A model generated the notes under the pieces. That model had not been told where the DNA came from. It was given only the letters and a program-made list of their open reading frames with translations, and ran no database searches. A program made the translations under genes and the position numbers. Positions 9,103 through 18,265 of a stretch of 64,000 nucleotides of DNA are shown in pieces. Location: positions 32,934-96,933 of the forward strand of contig NZ_SSWX01000010.1 of the NCBI RefSeq assembly GCF_004803635.1. Reading direction: 5' to 3'. This stretch comes from Lampropedia aestuarii (GTDB lineage: Bacteria; Pseudomonadota; Gammaproteobacteria; Burkholderiales; Burkholderiaceae_C). How positions within the stretch are numbered: position 1 is the first letter of the stretch; each line of letters opens with the position of its first letter.

Positions 9103-10860
9103 TTATTGAACTTCGCGGGTGCGTGCGCCGATAGGGCCGACGGCAGGCTCAATGACGCTGCCATCTGCCAAGTGGTAGCCAGACGCAATGAGAACGGCAG
9201 TCAAGGCGCGCTGGATGCGTTTCGTTTCTATGGCTGGGTCGCCCTTGGTTCCCCATTCCCAGAAGGCATGCGTGCCTGCGACCACCGCATTGGAGCCCAG
9301 TGACCAGTTGTAGGTAGGCACACCGGTATTGGCTGGAACGTTGTCATTGAGGCTGGTGGAGCCACTTGGCACTTTTTCTGCCATATCCACATCGGCTGCG
9401 CGCGCAGCTTGCCAGCCCGCTTGCAGCGCGAGGTTGGCGGTGTCGCCGTTGACGAACGCCGGGCGCAAGCCATACCACATTTGCTCAATAGAAACGGCTT
9501 GTTGCACGCCGTCTGCTTGACCCCAGCGCTGGTTTTCAGCTGTCATGCCTGCCACGAACGTCGGCTCGATGCTTGCGCGCACTTCGTTGAGGGTTTCGGT
9601 GCGCTCGGAGCGCATATCGACCAGCAGCGTGCAGCTAGGGATCACATCAGAGCCGAGCTGCGGCGATTCACAGCTGGCCTGGCCTACGGTGTAGGTGGTT
9701 TTCAAGGCGTCGCTGCGCAACTCAGAAGGTGTTTTGATATCGGCAATGCGCGCAATGGTGGCGGCCATGGCTTCAACCGGATTTGGCCCACTGCCTGGAA
9801 TGGCCGGTGCCTTGAACTTCATCTCAAAACGATAACTGCCCGTGAAATTGATAGTGCCACCGCCCTCAGAGCCGAAGTTCGTGACAAAATTCAGCGGATT
9901 GGAGCCCGTGCCCAGATCTTGGTCAAAACCATACAGCTGCTTCATGCCCGCGAGGTTGCCTTTGCCTTCTTCTCCACCGGTTCCGCAAATCCACACGTCA
10001 TACACTGGCTGCAACTTGTATTTTTTGAACATATGCGCCAGCGTGAACAGGGCAGACGTATTGCTCATGGCATCAGAGTAGCCTGGTACATAGATGCGTA
10101 CACCGCCACCTTCACGGGCCGCCTTTTCATTGGCAAACCATTTTCTTGCTTGCGCATATTGAGCGTCTTCAATGATGCGACCGTTGCTGTCAAATTGCAG
10201 CTGCGTCTCGATGGCTGCAAGCTCCTGGGGTGTCTTCACCACCGGCTCGGTGAGGGGTTGAAGCCTAATTGGCAGATAGGGGTTGCTCTCAGGAGGCAGA
10301 ACCTCTGGGTTGACCACGTCGATGTGTGACTCAATCAGCACCTTCGGATATTGGCCGTTGTAGGCTTTGGCGTTGGGGCTGCTTGAATAGCTGCCCTTGA
10401 TTTCAACGCAGGCGTTATAAACCGGCAGCCCATCCACTATTTGGACATCAGAGCCTGGTAGCAGGCCCGCGGCATTGGTCTTCACTTCGCTGGCGTTAAA
10501 CCCCCATTCATTGAGCATGCGCTTGTGTATTTCAGCCGCCATGCGGTGTTCATAGCGCGATGGAGAGGCAATGCGCACCAGTTCCATATGCTGGTTGAAA
10601 CGCGCCTTCTCTCCCGCTGGCGTATTCAACTCAGCGGCGATGGCTTGGATTTTGGCGTCGGCGATAATTTTCTCTGCGGCATTGGCAACCAGTGGATCAA
10701 CGCCAGGAACGCCATTGATGATTTGGGTCGCTTGCGGCCTTTGGGGGACTGGGGGCGAGGTGCTGTCACTGTCGCTACCTCCACCGCAAGCACTGAGCAG
10801 CACGGCAACTGATGCGGCACTCCATAAAGGGGAAAAGCGAAAGGCTGGGGCAGTAGTCAT
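9103..10860 (-). CDS. M20-family metallopeptidase-like lipoprotein
   Basis: 585-aa exported protein. The signal ends in the lipobox LLSAC followed by GGGSDSDS, so it is probably lipid-anchored. M20 landmarks: VLIESHIDVVNPE (zinc His and catalytic Asp), ICGTGGEEGKGN (Glu pair), PSCTLLVDMRSERTE, and a late histidine in VVAGTHAFWEWG. Its own dimerisation domain around APAIPGSGPNPVEAMAATIA lacks the usual His-Ser motif, which is present in the small downstream protein. ATG 10860 is chosen from AAAGGAAAG upstream; the frame is open to 10938. Substrate unknown, probably peptides or N-acylated amino acids. Confidence 0.85.
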   Translation of the reverse strand: MTTAPAFRFSPLWSAASVAVLLSACGGGSDSDSTSPPVPQRPQATQIINGVPGVDPLVANAAEKIIADAKIQAIAAELNTPAGEKARFNQHMELVRIASPSRYEHRMAAEIHKRMLNEWGFNASEVKTNAAGLLPGSDVQIVDGLPVYNACVEIKGSYSSSPNAKAYNGQYPKVLIESHIDVVNPEVLPPESNPYLPIRLQPLTEPVVKTPQELAAIETQLQFDSNGRIIEDAQYAQARKWFANEKAAREGGGVRIYVPGYSDAMSNTSALFTLAHMFKKYKLQPVYDVWICGTGGEEGKGNLAGMKQLYGFDQDLGTGSNPLNFVTNFGSEGGGTINFTGSYRFEMKFKAPAIPGSGPNPVEAMAATIARIADIKTPSELRSDALKTTYTVGQASCESPQLGSDVIPSCTLLVDMRSERTETLNEVRASIEPTFVAGMTAENQRWGQADGVQQAVSIEQMWYGLRPAFVNGDTANLALQAGWQAARAADVDMAEKVPSGSTSLNDNVPANTGVPTYNWSLGSNAVVAGTHAFWEWGTKGDPAIETKRIQRALTAVLIASGYHLADGSVIEPAVGPIGARTREVQ

Positions 10861-11361
10861 TGTCTGTATCTTTCCTTTAGAAGTGAATTGGCATGCAAGG
10901 CGCGCGCCATAGCCGCAGGCAGGCCACTCAATCGGCACAAAGGGCCATGAGTGTTAACAATCTGCGGACAAAGCCTTGTGGATCATAAATAGCCCGCTGG
11001 AGGATTGACAACGCGCAGATGTCACTTAATTGACATTTGGGTAAGAAGCTTCGGGGCAGAAGCATATTTCATGCCTATTTTTTGCCTGGTGAGCGGCAGG
11101 AAATGGATGAAGGGCAGGCCGAGCAGTGCGCAATACAGGCTGTAGTCCACTCAGACTTGCCTGACTAGGTGCACAAAAAACTGGCGCTGACACTGCGGCT
11201 GATCGGCGCGGCAGGTGCCTTTATTCTTGTCTCTATCCCGAAGACGGCAGGCCAAGCCTTGCCGTTAGGCTGGCACTCTATGGTCGGCTACTTGCAGCTG
11301 AAGACGGCCCCGCTTGGGCTTGGAGCCTGTTCAGAATCTCCGCGCAGTCGCTGAGCCCGCA
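10861..11361. other. Intergenic region with a solo MITE terminus
   Basis: About 500 bp between the start of the M20-like gene and the end of the GntR gene. The open frame at 11169-11354 has no family resemblance. A solo copy of the repeat terminus, GAGCCTGTTCAGAATCTC, lies at 11323-11340, just outside the GntR stop codon. The promoter of the M20-like gene must lie here but was not resolved. Confidence 0.5.
11323..11340. repeat. Solo copy of the MITE terminal repeat
   Basis: GAGCCTGTTCAGAATCTC matches the left end of the element at 7644 over its first 11 bases and again at ATCTC. No matching inverted partner was found within 300 bp, so it is either a relic or a short independent repeat. Confidence 0.5.
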
Positions 11362-12048
11362 TCAACTGCGCTGCAAGATCGAGGTGCGAAATGACTCGAT
11401 ATGCTCGGCCACCAGCTTGGCTGCAGCCTCACCATCATGGGCGGCCAACGTATCGACGATGAGGCTGTGCTCGTCCAGGATGTGCTGCATATGGCCCGCT
11501 GCAGTCATGGAGATGGCCCAAAAGCGCTGAGCGCGGGCATGCAAAACGCGCAGAACATCGATCAGAACCGGGTTGGCACAGGCCAGCGCGATGTATTCGT
11601 GAAATACCCGGTCAGCTTGCATGCAGCCAACGATGTCGCGCTCGTGCATGGCCGCTTCAAACTGGCGCACGCTGCTGTGCAGCGCATCGATCTGGTCGGC
11701 GGTGATGCGCTGAGCGGCCAGGCGCGCGCACAGCGTTTCATTGACCAGGCGCACATCAATCAGGTTCAGAGCGTCATCAATCGACAAGGGGGCCACCAGC
11801 ACGCCCTTGCGCGGCAGAATTTGCACCAGGCCTTCAGTGGCCAGGCGATGCAGCGCGTGGTTGATGGGCGTGCGGCCATAGCCCAGGCTCTCCATCACCG
11901 CGGCCGTGTTCAGGTATTCGCCTGGTTTGTATTGCAGCGTGACGATGCGATTTTGCAAGGTCAGGTATGCACTTTCATTTTGCGAAATATCAGCAGGCGC
12001 AGCCAATTCGGTCAAAAGGGAGGCAGTTAAAGCAGGGGATTCGGCCAT
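11362..12048 (-). CDS. GntR-family regulator, FCD (FadR) subfamily
   Basis: 228-aa transcription factor. An N-terminal winged helix at about residues 25-90 contains GEYLNTAAVMESLGYGRTPI and LPRKGVLVAPL. An all-helical FCD ligand domain follows, with the metal-site aspartate/histidines suggested by DRVFHEYIALA and HILDEHSLI. It is transcribed away from the TRAP operon, with a 375-bp shared regulatory region, so it very probably controls dctPQM in response to the transported acid. A dyad at 12257 is a candidate operator. Confidence 0.9.
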   Translation of the reverse strand: MAESPALTASLLTELAAPADISQNESAYLTLQNRIVTLQYKPGEYLNTAAVMESLGYGRTPINHALHRLATEGLVQILPRKGVLVAPLSIDDALNLIDVRLVNETLCARLAAQRITADQIDALHSSVRQFEAAMHERDIVGCMQADRVFHEYIALACANPVLIDVLRVLHARAQRFWAISMTAAGHMQHILDEHSLIVDTLAAHDGEAAAKLVAEHIESFRTSILQRS

Positions 12049-12256
12049 GGGCGAGCTGTCACGGTTGTCAAAGCGGGAGGCGAAAGTGCCAATGCAAGCG
12101 AGCGGTGCACGGCTAGGAAGCCAAGCAAAGCCAGTCCTGTCATGGGATTGTTGTCAGGCAATGGCCTAATTGTAGAGTGGGATTGCCTGAAAACAAGCGA
12201 TGCATGCCATGCAGTGTACTTGGCATATTCATTGCTGAAATAAGGATAACCCTATA

Positions 12257-12268
12257 GTGAAATTTCAC
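12257..12268. promoter_or_regulatory. Candidate operator for the GntR/FCD regulator
   Basis: GTGAAATTTCAC is a perfect 12-bp palindrome in the GntR-dctP divergent region. The flanks CCCTATA and AATAAGGG extend a weaker symmetry over about 27 bp. Position and symmetry suit an FCD-type dimer. Binding is inferred, not shown. Confidence 0.5.
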
Positions 12269-12423
12269 AATAAGGGCAATAATGCGCTAAATTGTTAATC
12301 GAAGCGGTGTTGCGTTCATGGAAATAGGCCTTGACGCCCCAAGCCGTATCAGTACGGCGCACTGGTTTCGTGCAATTGATGTCTTAATCGCACCACTTTG
12401 GTGGTTCCTGTCTGGAGTATTGA

Positions 12424-13470
12424 ATGCCTCGTTTTTTCTTTTCCTCGCTGATCGTTGCTGCTGCCGCACTGACCGGCTCCGTCATGGCGCAAGACTATCC
12501 TGCAACCAAAGTCAAAGTGGTGGGCGCTTTGAGCAATCTGAGCCTCTACAACGATTATGAAAAACCGTTCTGGACCACCGTGATCCCAGAAGCTTCGGGC
12601 GGCAAGGTCACAGCCGATATCAAAGGCTTTAACGAAATGGGCTTGAAAGGCCCGGAAGTGCTGCGTCTGATGTCGCAAGGCGTGATTGAGTTTGGGACGT
12701 CCACACTGGCGTATTTCGCCTCTGACAACCCGATCAACGAAGCGATTGACCTGGCTGGTCTGGCCCCTAATGTGGAAGACGCACGCAAAATCACCGACGC
12801 CTATTTGCCTGCCTACCAGAAGTTCTACGACAAAAGCGGCGTGAAAGTGCTGGGCCTGTCCACCTACCCAGCACAGGTGCTGTTTTGCAACGGCAATTTT
12901 GGCGGTCTGGCAGACTTGAAAGGCAAGAAAGTGCGCACCAGCAGCCGCACCCAGGCCGAGTTCGTTGAGGCGTTTGGTGGCACCAGCGTGACCATGCCTT
13001 TCGGTGAAGTTGTGCCGGCGCTGCAAAACAAGGTGGTCGATTGTGCGATCACCGGCTCGCTGTCGGGCTTTGATGCCAAATGGTACGAAGTGGCCACGCA
13101 TTTGTATGCCTTGCCAATCAACTGGAACCAGCAAATCCATGCCGTCAATGCCAAGGCCTGGGACAAGCTGAACCCGCAAGTGCAAGAGCTGATCAGCGCC
13201 AAGTACGAAGGCCTGATCAACGACATCTGGACTGCTGCGGCTGAGCAGACCGAGCAAGGCTACGCTTGCAACACGGGGGGTGATACCTGCAGCGCTGAAG
13301 TCAAAGGCAAGATGACCCTGGTCACGCCAAGCGATGCCGACAAGGCCTTGCTGAAAGAAACCTTCTCTAGCGTGGTGCTGCCCAAGTGGGCCGCGCGTTG
13401 CTCGGCCGAATGCGTGAGCGACTTCAACGCCACGATTGGCCAGATCACGGGCTACACCGCGGCCAAGTAA
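12424..13470 (+). CDS. TRAP transporter substrate-binding protein (DctP family)
   Basis: 348-aa periplasmic receptor with a Sec signal (MPRFFFSSLIVAAAALTGSV, then MAQ). DctP landmarks include GPEVLRLMSQGVIEFGTST, the domain linker around LADLKGKKVRTSSRTQAEF and MPFGEVVPALQNKVVDCAIT, the family core motif that contacts the carboxylate of the ligand. A cysteine pair CNTGGDTC near the C-terminus could form a disulfide. It starts the dctPQM operon. The ligand is likely an organic acid; the downstream amidase and DUF2848 protein hint at an amide- or ring-derived acid. Confidence 0.92.
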   Translation: MPRFFFSSLIVAAAALTGSVMAQDYPATKVKVVGALSNLSLYNDYEKPFWTTVIPEASGGKVTADIKGFNEMGLKGPEVLRLMSQGVIEFGTSTLAYFASDNPINEAIDLAGLAPNVEDARKITDAYLPAYQKFYDKSGVKVLGLSTYPAQVLFCNGNFGGLADLKGKKVRTSSRTQAEFVEAFGGTSVTMPFGEVVPALQNKVVDCAITGSLSGFDAKWYEVATHLYALPINWNQQIHAVNAKAWDKLNPQVQELISAKYEGLINDIWTAAAEQTEQGYACNTGGDTCSAEVKGKMTLVTPSDADKALLKETFSSVVLPKWAARCSAECVSDFNATIGQITGYTAAK

Positions 13471-13489
13471 CCGGAGCCGATGCCATCAG

Positions 13490-13530
13490 ACCTGCCGCGT
13501 AATTCTCACGAAATTGCGCGGCAGGTTTTA
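13490..13530 (+). terminator. Attenuating hairpin between dctP and dctQ
   Basis: ACCTGCCGCG and CGCGGCAGGT form a 10-bp stem, extended inward by AATT pairing and followed by TTTTA. It lies 20 bp after the dctP stop and 70 bp before dctQ. Such hairpins let the binding protein be made in excess over the membrane subunits. Confidence 0.65.
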
Positions 13531-13599
13531 TGGTTTGCACCTACGCTGAACACGGCCTGTTGAGACCGTGGTAATTTCAATTCAACAGACTTCTCGACT

Positions 13600-14211
13600 A
13601 TGACGACTTCTGTGTCATTGTTGGCCCGCCTCTATGGTTGGGCCAACCAAATATCGCGTTATGCGGTGTGGTTTGGTGGTGCCATCACCATTGCCAGCGT
13701 ATTGCTGGTCAGTTTTGATGTGCTGGCACGCAAGTTTTTTGGCTGGAATCTGGGCGGCGCCGATGAGCTCTCCAGCTACGCCTTTGCAATCAGCACGACC
13801 TGGGCGTTTGCCTTTGCATCGCTGCAGCGCGCCAACGTGCGCGTAGACGTGCTCTACCACTTTTTGCCGGTTCGCATTGCCGCCGTGGTCGACTGGCTGG
13901 CGCTGGTGGGCCTGGGCGTTTTCATTGCCTTCTTGACTTTTTATGCCAAAGACCTGGTGCTGGCGTCCTATCTGCAAGGCTCGACCGCCAACAGCACGAT
14001 GGCCACGCCGCTGTGGATTCCACAAGGCCTGTGGTTTATCGGCCTGGTGTGGATGTGCTTGGTGCTGGCCTTGATGCTGATTCGCGCATCACTGGCCTTG
14101 GTGACCGGCGATATCAGCACCCTCAACGCCATTTGCGGCGTGCGCTCTGCGCAAGAGGAAGCTGAAGAAGAAGCCGCCAATGGCGAGCGCATGGTAAATG
14201 GGAGCCGCTAA
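13600..14211 (+). CDS. TRAP transporter small membrane subunit (DctQ family)
   Basis: 203-aa inner-membrane protein with four predicted hydrophobic segments: around AVWFGGAITIASVLLVSFDV, AFAISTTWAFAFASL, VVDWLALVGLGVFIAFLTFY and GLWFIGLVWMCLVLALML. The DctQ signature GADELSSYAFA follows the first segment and NVRVDVLYHFLP lies between helices two and three. The stop codon TAA at 14209-14211 abuts the start of dctM, so the two are translated together. The acidic tail EEAEEEAANGE is unusual but harmless. Confidence 0.92.
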   Translation: MTTSVSLLARLYGWANQISRYAVWFGGAITIASVLLVSFDVLARKFFGWNLGGADELSSYAFAISTTWAFAFASLQRANVRVDVLYHFLPVRIAAVVDWLALVGLGVFIAFLTFYAKDLVLASYLQGSTANSTMATPLWIPQGLWFIGLVWMCLVLALMLIRASLALVTGDISTLNAICGVRSAQEEAEEEAANGERMVNGSR

Positions 14212-15495
14212 ATGGTTGTAACGACTTTGATTGTCTTGCTCGTCCTGATTGGACTGAGCATTCCGGTGGGCGCGGCTCTGGGCTTGCTGGGCCTGTTTTT
14301 GGACCACGAGTTCTCAATGCTGCCGCTCACGCGTGCAATGGGCGAGCTGGCCTGGGGCACGAACAACGAGTTCTTGCTGGTGGCGATTCCGCTGTTCATT
14401 TTGCTTGGCGAGATTTTGCTGCGCTCGGGCTTTGCCGAGAAGATGTACCACGCGATGAGTCTGTGGCTGTCGTGGCTGCCAGGCGGTTTGATGCATGCCA
14501 ATATCGGCGCCTCGACGCTGTTCTCGGCCACCTCGGGCTCCAGCGTGGCAACCGCTGCGACCGTGGGCACCGTGGCCTTGCCGCAAATCCACAAGCATGG
14601 CTACAACGAGCCGCTGTTTTTGGGCAGCTTGGCCGCTGGCGGCACCTTGGGTATTTTGCTGCCGCCATCGATCAACCTGGTGATGTATGGCGTGCTGACC
14701 AATACCTCGGTGCCCAAGCTGTATCTGGCGGGCATTATTCCGGGCCTGCTGATGGCCGGTTTGTTTGTACTGACGATCATCGTCGCCTGCCTGATCAAAC
14801 CGAAATGGGGCGGCAAAAAAGTCCAGGCCAGCTGGGGCGAGCGCTTCAAATCCCTGGTGTATTTGATTCCGCCGCTGATCATTTTCTTGCTGGTCGTGGG
14901 CTCGATCTATGCCGGTTTGGCCACTCCCACGGAAGCTGCGGCTTTGGGCGTGACAGGCGCTTTGATCCTGGCTGCTTGCTACGGCCGCCTGACGCTGACC
15001 ATGCTGCGCGAATCGGTTGAAGGGGCCATGCGTGCCTCGGCGATGATCATGCTGATCGTGATTGCCTCTGGCTTTTTGAACTTCGTCATGGCTGCGACCG
15101 GCATCACCAATGCATTGACCTCAGCGATTGAAGGCCTGGGCTTGTCGCCTGTGATGATGCTGGTGGCCTTGGTGGTGTTTTATCTGATCTTGGGTTGCTT
15201 CATGGAAACCCTGTCAATGATGATCACCACGATCCCAATCGTTGCCCCGATCATGTTTGCGCTGGGTTACGACCCGATCTGGCTGGGTATTTTGATCATC
15301 GTGTTGGTCGAGATGGCCTTGATCACACCACCGGTGGGCCTGAACCTGTTTGTCGTGCAGAGCTTGCGCAAAGCGGGCTCGATGACTGCCGTGATTATTG
15401 GTGCAATGCCATTTGTTGCAGCGATGCTGCTGATGGTGGTGTTGCTGACGCTGCTGCCGGGCATTGCGCTGTGGCTGCCTAATTTGGCCGGCTAA
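14212..15495 (+). CDS. TRAP transporter large permease subunit (DctM family)
   Basis: 427-aa multispanning permease that carries solute with sodium or protons. Typical DctM segments are seen: PVGAALGLLGLFLD, AIPLFILLGEILLRSG, GASTLFSATSGSSVATAATV, GSLAAGGTLGILLPPSINLV and LVEMALITPPVGLNLFVVQS. It begins on the base after the dctQ stop. The next gene (DUF2848) starts about 70 bp later in the same direction, so the operon may continue. Confidence 0.93.
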   Translation: MVVTTLIVLLVLIGLSIPVGAALGLLGLFLDHEFSMLPLTRAMGELAWGTNNEFLLVAIPLFILLGEILLRSGFAEKMYHAMSLWLSWLPGGLMHANIGASTLFSATSGSSVATAATVGTVALPQIHKHGYNEPLFLGSLAAGGTLGILLPPSINLVMYGVLTNTSVPKLYLAGIIPGLLMAGLFVLTIIVACLIKPKWGGKKVQASWGERFKSLVYLIPPLIIFLLVVGSIYAGLATPTEAAALGVTGALILAACYGRLTLTMLRESVEGAMRASAMIMLIVIASGFLNFVMAATGITNALTSAIEGLGLSPVMMLVALVVFYLILGCFMETLSMMITTIPIVAPIMFALGYDPIWLGILIIVLVEMALITPPVGLNLFVVQSLRKAGSMTAVIIGAMPFVAAMLLMVVLLTLLPGIALWLPNLAG

Positions 15496-15566
15496 GAGCG
15501 GCCCCTTTTTGCGAGCAGCCAATACCGGCTGCGCGCATCCGTTGGTGTGTTTTGAAAGTGTTTGAG

Positions 15567-16265
15567 ATGACAACCCTGAATTTCCAAGTGACGCCCGTAG
15601 CTGGCGCAGCCTTCCAAGCCGATGTGGTATTCCAAAACCTGGTCGTGGCCGGCTGGGCTGGCCGCGATCTGGCTGCGATTGAACACCATATTGAAGAGCT
15701 GGCCGAGCTGGGCGTGCCGCGCCCAAGCAGTGTGCCTTTGTACTACCGCGTGGCCGTGAACCAATGCACGCAAGCGGCTCGCGTGCAAGTCGTGGGTCAA
15801 GAAAGCTCCGGTGAGATCGAAGTGTTTGTGTTTCAGCACCAAGGCCAGTGGCTGGTCTCGATTGCCTCTGACCACACTGACCGCAAACTCGAAGCGCACA
15901 GCGTGGCCATGTCCAAGCAAGTGTGCATCAAGCCTGTGGCAACGACTGCGTGGCTGCTCGATGACGTCAAAGCCCATTGGGACCAGATTGTGCTGCGCTC
16001 ATGGATTGACGAGAATGGCACCCGCACGCTGTACCAGGAAGGCCCATTGGCATCGCTGCGCACACCAGATGACCTGGTTGCGGGCTACCTGAAATCCCTG
16101 GACGCGGCACAATGGCCAGCTGGCACTGGCATGACCTGTGGCACCGTCAGTGCGATTGGTGGCATCCGCGCTGCAGGCAATCTGGAGATGGAATTGTTTG
16201 ACCCGGTGCTCAAGCGCAGCCTGACTTGGAACTACCAGGTCGAATGCCTGCCTGATGTGGCCTGA
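15567..16265 (+). CDS. DUF2848 family protein
   Basis: 232-aa soluble protein with the DUF2848 pattern: a VVAGWAGRD segment, PSSVPLYYRV, SGEIEVFVFQ, SDHTDRKLEAH and CGTVSAIGG near the C-terminus. The fold is thought to resemble fumarylacetoacetate-hydrolase-like proteins, but the reaction is not known. Genes of this family often adjoin transporters and amidases, as here. ATG 15567 is preferred to an in-frame TTG at 15552. Confidence 0.8.
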   Translation: MTTLNFQVTPVAGAAFQADVVFQNLVVAGWAGRDLAAIEHHIEELAELGVPRPSSVPLYYRVAVNQCTQAARVQVVGQESSGEIEVFVFQHQGQWLVSIASDHTDRKLEAHSVAMSKQVCIKPVATTAWLLDDVKAHWDQIVLRSWIDENGTRTLYQEGPLASLRTPDDLVAGYLKSLDAAQWPAGTGMTCGTVSAIGGIRAAGNLEMELFDPVLKRSLTWNYQVECLPDVA

Positions 16266-16387
16266 GCAGCGCAGCAACTGCCAAGTCCTATGGACAGATA
16301 AACACAAGCCCTTGGCCGGGTAGCCTCCCGCTACCCCGTCTGGGGCTGTTTTCATTGTGATCTTCTGAATTGAAAGTGAAGTGCCCC

Positions 16388-17686
16388 ATGAGCCGTTCAT
16401 TACAAGTATTAGAGCAATGCCTGGCCGCCATCCACGCCGATGCAGCCCGCAGCCAAGCGATATTCACGCATGTGTTTGAAGCGTCGGCCCGTGAAGAAGC
16501 CGCAGCCGCAGACGCCCGAGCAGCGCGCGGGCAGTCGCTGAGCCCCTTGGATGGGCGCATTGTCAGCGTCAAGGATTTGTTCGATGTGGCAGGCGTGACC
16601 ACCACGGCTGGCTCCAAGCTGCTGCAAACAGCGGCGGCTGCCGAGCATGATGCGGTAATTGTCGCGCGCTTGCGCGCCGCCGGTGCAGTCATTATTGGCA
16701 AAACCAATATGACCGAGTTCGCCTTCTCAGGCATTGGCATCAACCCCCATTACGGCACGCCTGGCAATGCCTGCGATGCCAGCCGCATCCCTGGCGGCTC
16801 CTCGTCAGGTGCAGGCGTGGCTGTGGCGCTGGGCATGTGTGAGATTGCGATTGGCTCAGACACCGGCGGCTCGGTGCGCATTCCTGCCGCGCTCAATGGC
16901 ATCAGCGGCTTCAAACCCACTGTCAGCCGCGTACCACGCGCGGGTGCGTTCCCATTGTCTTTCACGCTCGACACCGTGGGGCCTTTGGCTGGCAATCTGG
17001 CCGATTGCGCCGCCACCGATGCGGTGTTGGCTGGCCTGCCTGCTGCGGCCAGCCAATTGCCTGAGCGCAGTGTCAAAGGCTTGCGCATTGCCGTACCACG
17101 TGGCTTTTTGTTCACCGAGATCGAGCCGGCTGTCAGCCAGGCGTTTGAGCATGCGCTGGCGCGCCTGCAGGACTTGGGCGCGGTGGTCGAGGAGGTGGAG
17201 TGGGATGACCTGCTGACGGCCCCGTTCGCGCTGCAGCAAAAAGGCACTTTGATTGCTGCTGAGGCTGCGGCAATCCACCAGCCGTATTTGCCTGCCCGTG
17301 CGAGCGAATACGATCCGCTGGTGCGCAGCCGCATTGAGCGCGGCCAAACCCTGGATGCGGCTAGCTACGTGCATATCCAACAGCAACGCAGCGCCCTGCA
17401 CGCACAGTGGGATGCGCGCGCGGCCAATTACGACCTGGTATTGGCGCCTACGGTGGTGTTTGCTGCACCAACGATTGACAGCCTGGCTGCCGAAGACGCG
17501 TTCATGAAGGCCAACGCGCTGATTTTGCGCAATACCTCGGTGTTCAACTTCTACGACCTGCCGGCCTTCTCGATTCCTGCACCACAACGCGCGCAAGCAC
17601 TGCCCGTGGGCCTGATGTTTGCCGGTCAGCGCTTGAGCGACCGCACGTTGCTGGCTGTGGGCATTGCCTTGCAAAAGGCGTTGTAA
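16388..17686 (+). CDS. Amidase (amidase-signature family)
   Basis: 432-aa hydrolase of the Ser-cisSer-Lys family. Lys62 lies in SVKDLFDV, the cis-serine lies in GGSSSGAG (residues 136-143), and the nucleophile Ser162 lies in GSDTGGSVRIPA. The gene sits at the end of the TRAP-DUF2848 group and is closed by a strong terminator, so it likely cleaves an amide imported by the TRAP system. It resembles GatA, but no gatB or gatC is adjacent, which argues against tRNA transamidation. ATG 16388 is used; an in-frame TTG lies at 16370. Confidence 0.88.
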   Translation: MSRSLQVLEQCLAAIHADAARSQAIFTHVFEASAREEAAAADARAARGQSLSPLDGRIVSVKDLFDVAGVTTTAGSKLLQTAAAAEHDAVIVARLRAAGAVIIGKTNMTEFAFSGIGINPHYGTPGNACDASRIPGGSSSGAGVAVALGMCEIAIGSDTGGSVRIPAALNGISGFKPTVSRVPRAGAFPLSFTLDTVGPLAGNLADCAATDAVLAGLPAAASQLPERSVKGLRIAVPRGFLFTEIEPAVSQAFEHALARLQDLGAVVEEVEWDDLLTAPFALQQKGTLIAAEAAAIHQPYLPARASEYDPLVRSRIERGQTLDAASYVHIQQQRSALHAQWDARAANYDLVLAPTVVFAAPTIDSLAAEDAFMKANALILRNTSVFNFYDLPAFSIPAPQRAQALPVGLMFAGQRLSDRTLLAVGIALQKAL

Positions 17687-17710
17687 AAGCCTGCGGCAGC
17701 CCAAGGCGCT

Positions 17711-17751
17711 AAAAAACGGCCACATCCGGTTTGGAATGTGGCCGTTTTTTT
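17711..17751 (+). terminator. Rho-independent terminator after the amidase gene
   Basis: AACGGCCACAT and ATGTGGCCGTT form an 11-bp stem with flanking A and T runs; the downstream side ends in seven T. It closes the TRAP/amidase operon and could work in both directions. Confidence 0.9.
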
Positions 17752-17914
17752 GCATGCCTAGTAAACGCTCGCATGCAAAAAACCAGCCCGTGCAGGCAGG
17801 CTAAGCCGCACTCGCTTAGTCACGTATTGCTGCTTTGCAGCCTGTTTGCTGCGCACTGGTGTATCTTGCCAGCCGTTTCATTTACTTGCTTTGATCGCTC
17901 TGCACCACGCGTTT

Positions 17915-18265
17915 ATGTCTACTTTGCCCCATTGCCCCCAATGCCAATCCGAATTTGTCTATGCCGACGGCCCCCTGCTGATTTGTCCTGAATGCGCGCA
18001 CGAGTGGCCAGCTGAGGGCAATAACGCCGATGCCTCTGAGGACGACGCTGCGCGCGTGGTGCGCGATGCGGTGGGCAACGTCTTACAGGACGGCGATGCA
18101 GTCACAGTGGTCAAGGATTTGAAGATCAAAGGCTCTTCGCTGGTGGTCAAGGTTGGCACCAAGGTGCGCAGCATCCGTTTGATTGAGGGCGACCACGACA
18201 TCGATTGCAAGATCGATGGCATTGGCCCTATGCAATTGAAATCCGAGTTCGTCAAGAAAGCCTGA
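17915..18265 (+). CDS. PhnA/YjdM-like zinc-ribbon protein
   Basis: 116-aa protein. An N-terminal zinc ribbon has CPQC (starting about residue 7) and CPEC about 18 residues later. The PhnA C-terminal domain follows: [27 protein letters not shown] and [20 protein letters not shown]. Despite the old name (alkylphosphonate uptake), the family is not shown to act in phosphonate use. ATG 17915 begins exactly at the ribbon; the frame is open to 17846. Confidence 0.88.
   Translation: MSTLPHCPQCQSEFVYADGPLLICPECAHEWPAEGNNADASEDDAARVVRDAVGNVLQDGDAVTVVKDLKIKGSSLVVKVGTKVRSIRLIEGDHDIDCKIDGIGPMQLKSEFVKKA

Noticed and set aside
9409..10329. 306-codon open frame on the plus strand
   Set aside because: Antisense to the M20-like lipoprotein gene and without family features or a ribosome site.
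11169..11354. 61-codon plus-strand frame
   Set aside because: Covers a solo repeat terminus, has no ribosome site and no similarity; likely chance.
16319..16337. GGGTAGC...GCTACCC hairpin before the amidase gene
   Set aside because: Stem is only 7 bp with no U-run, and the genes on both sides run the same way; not strong enough to call a terminator.
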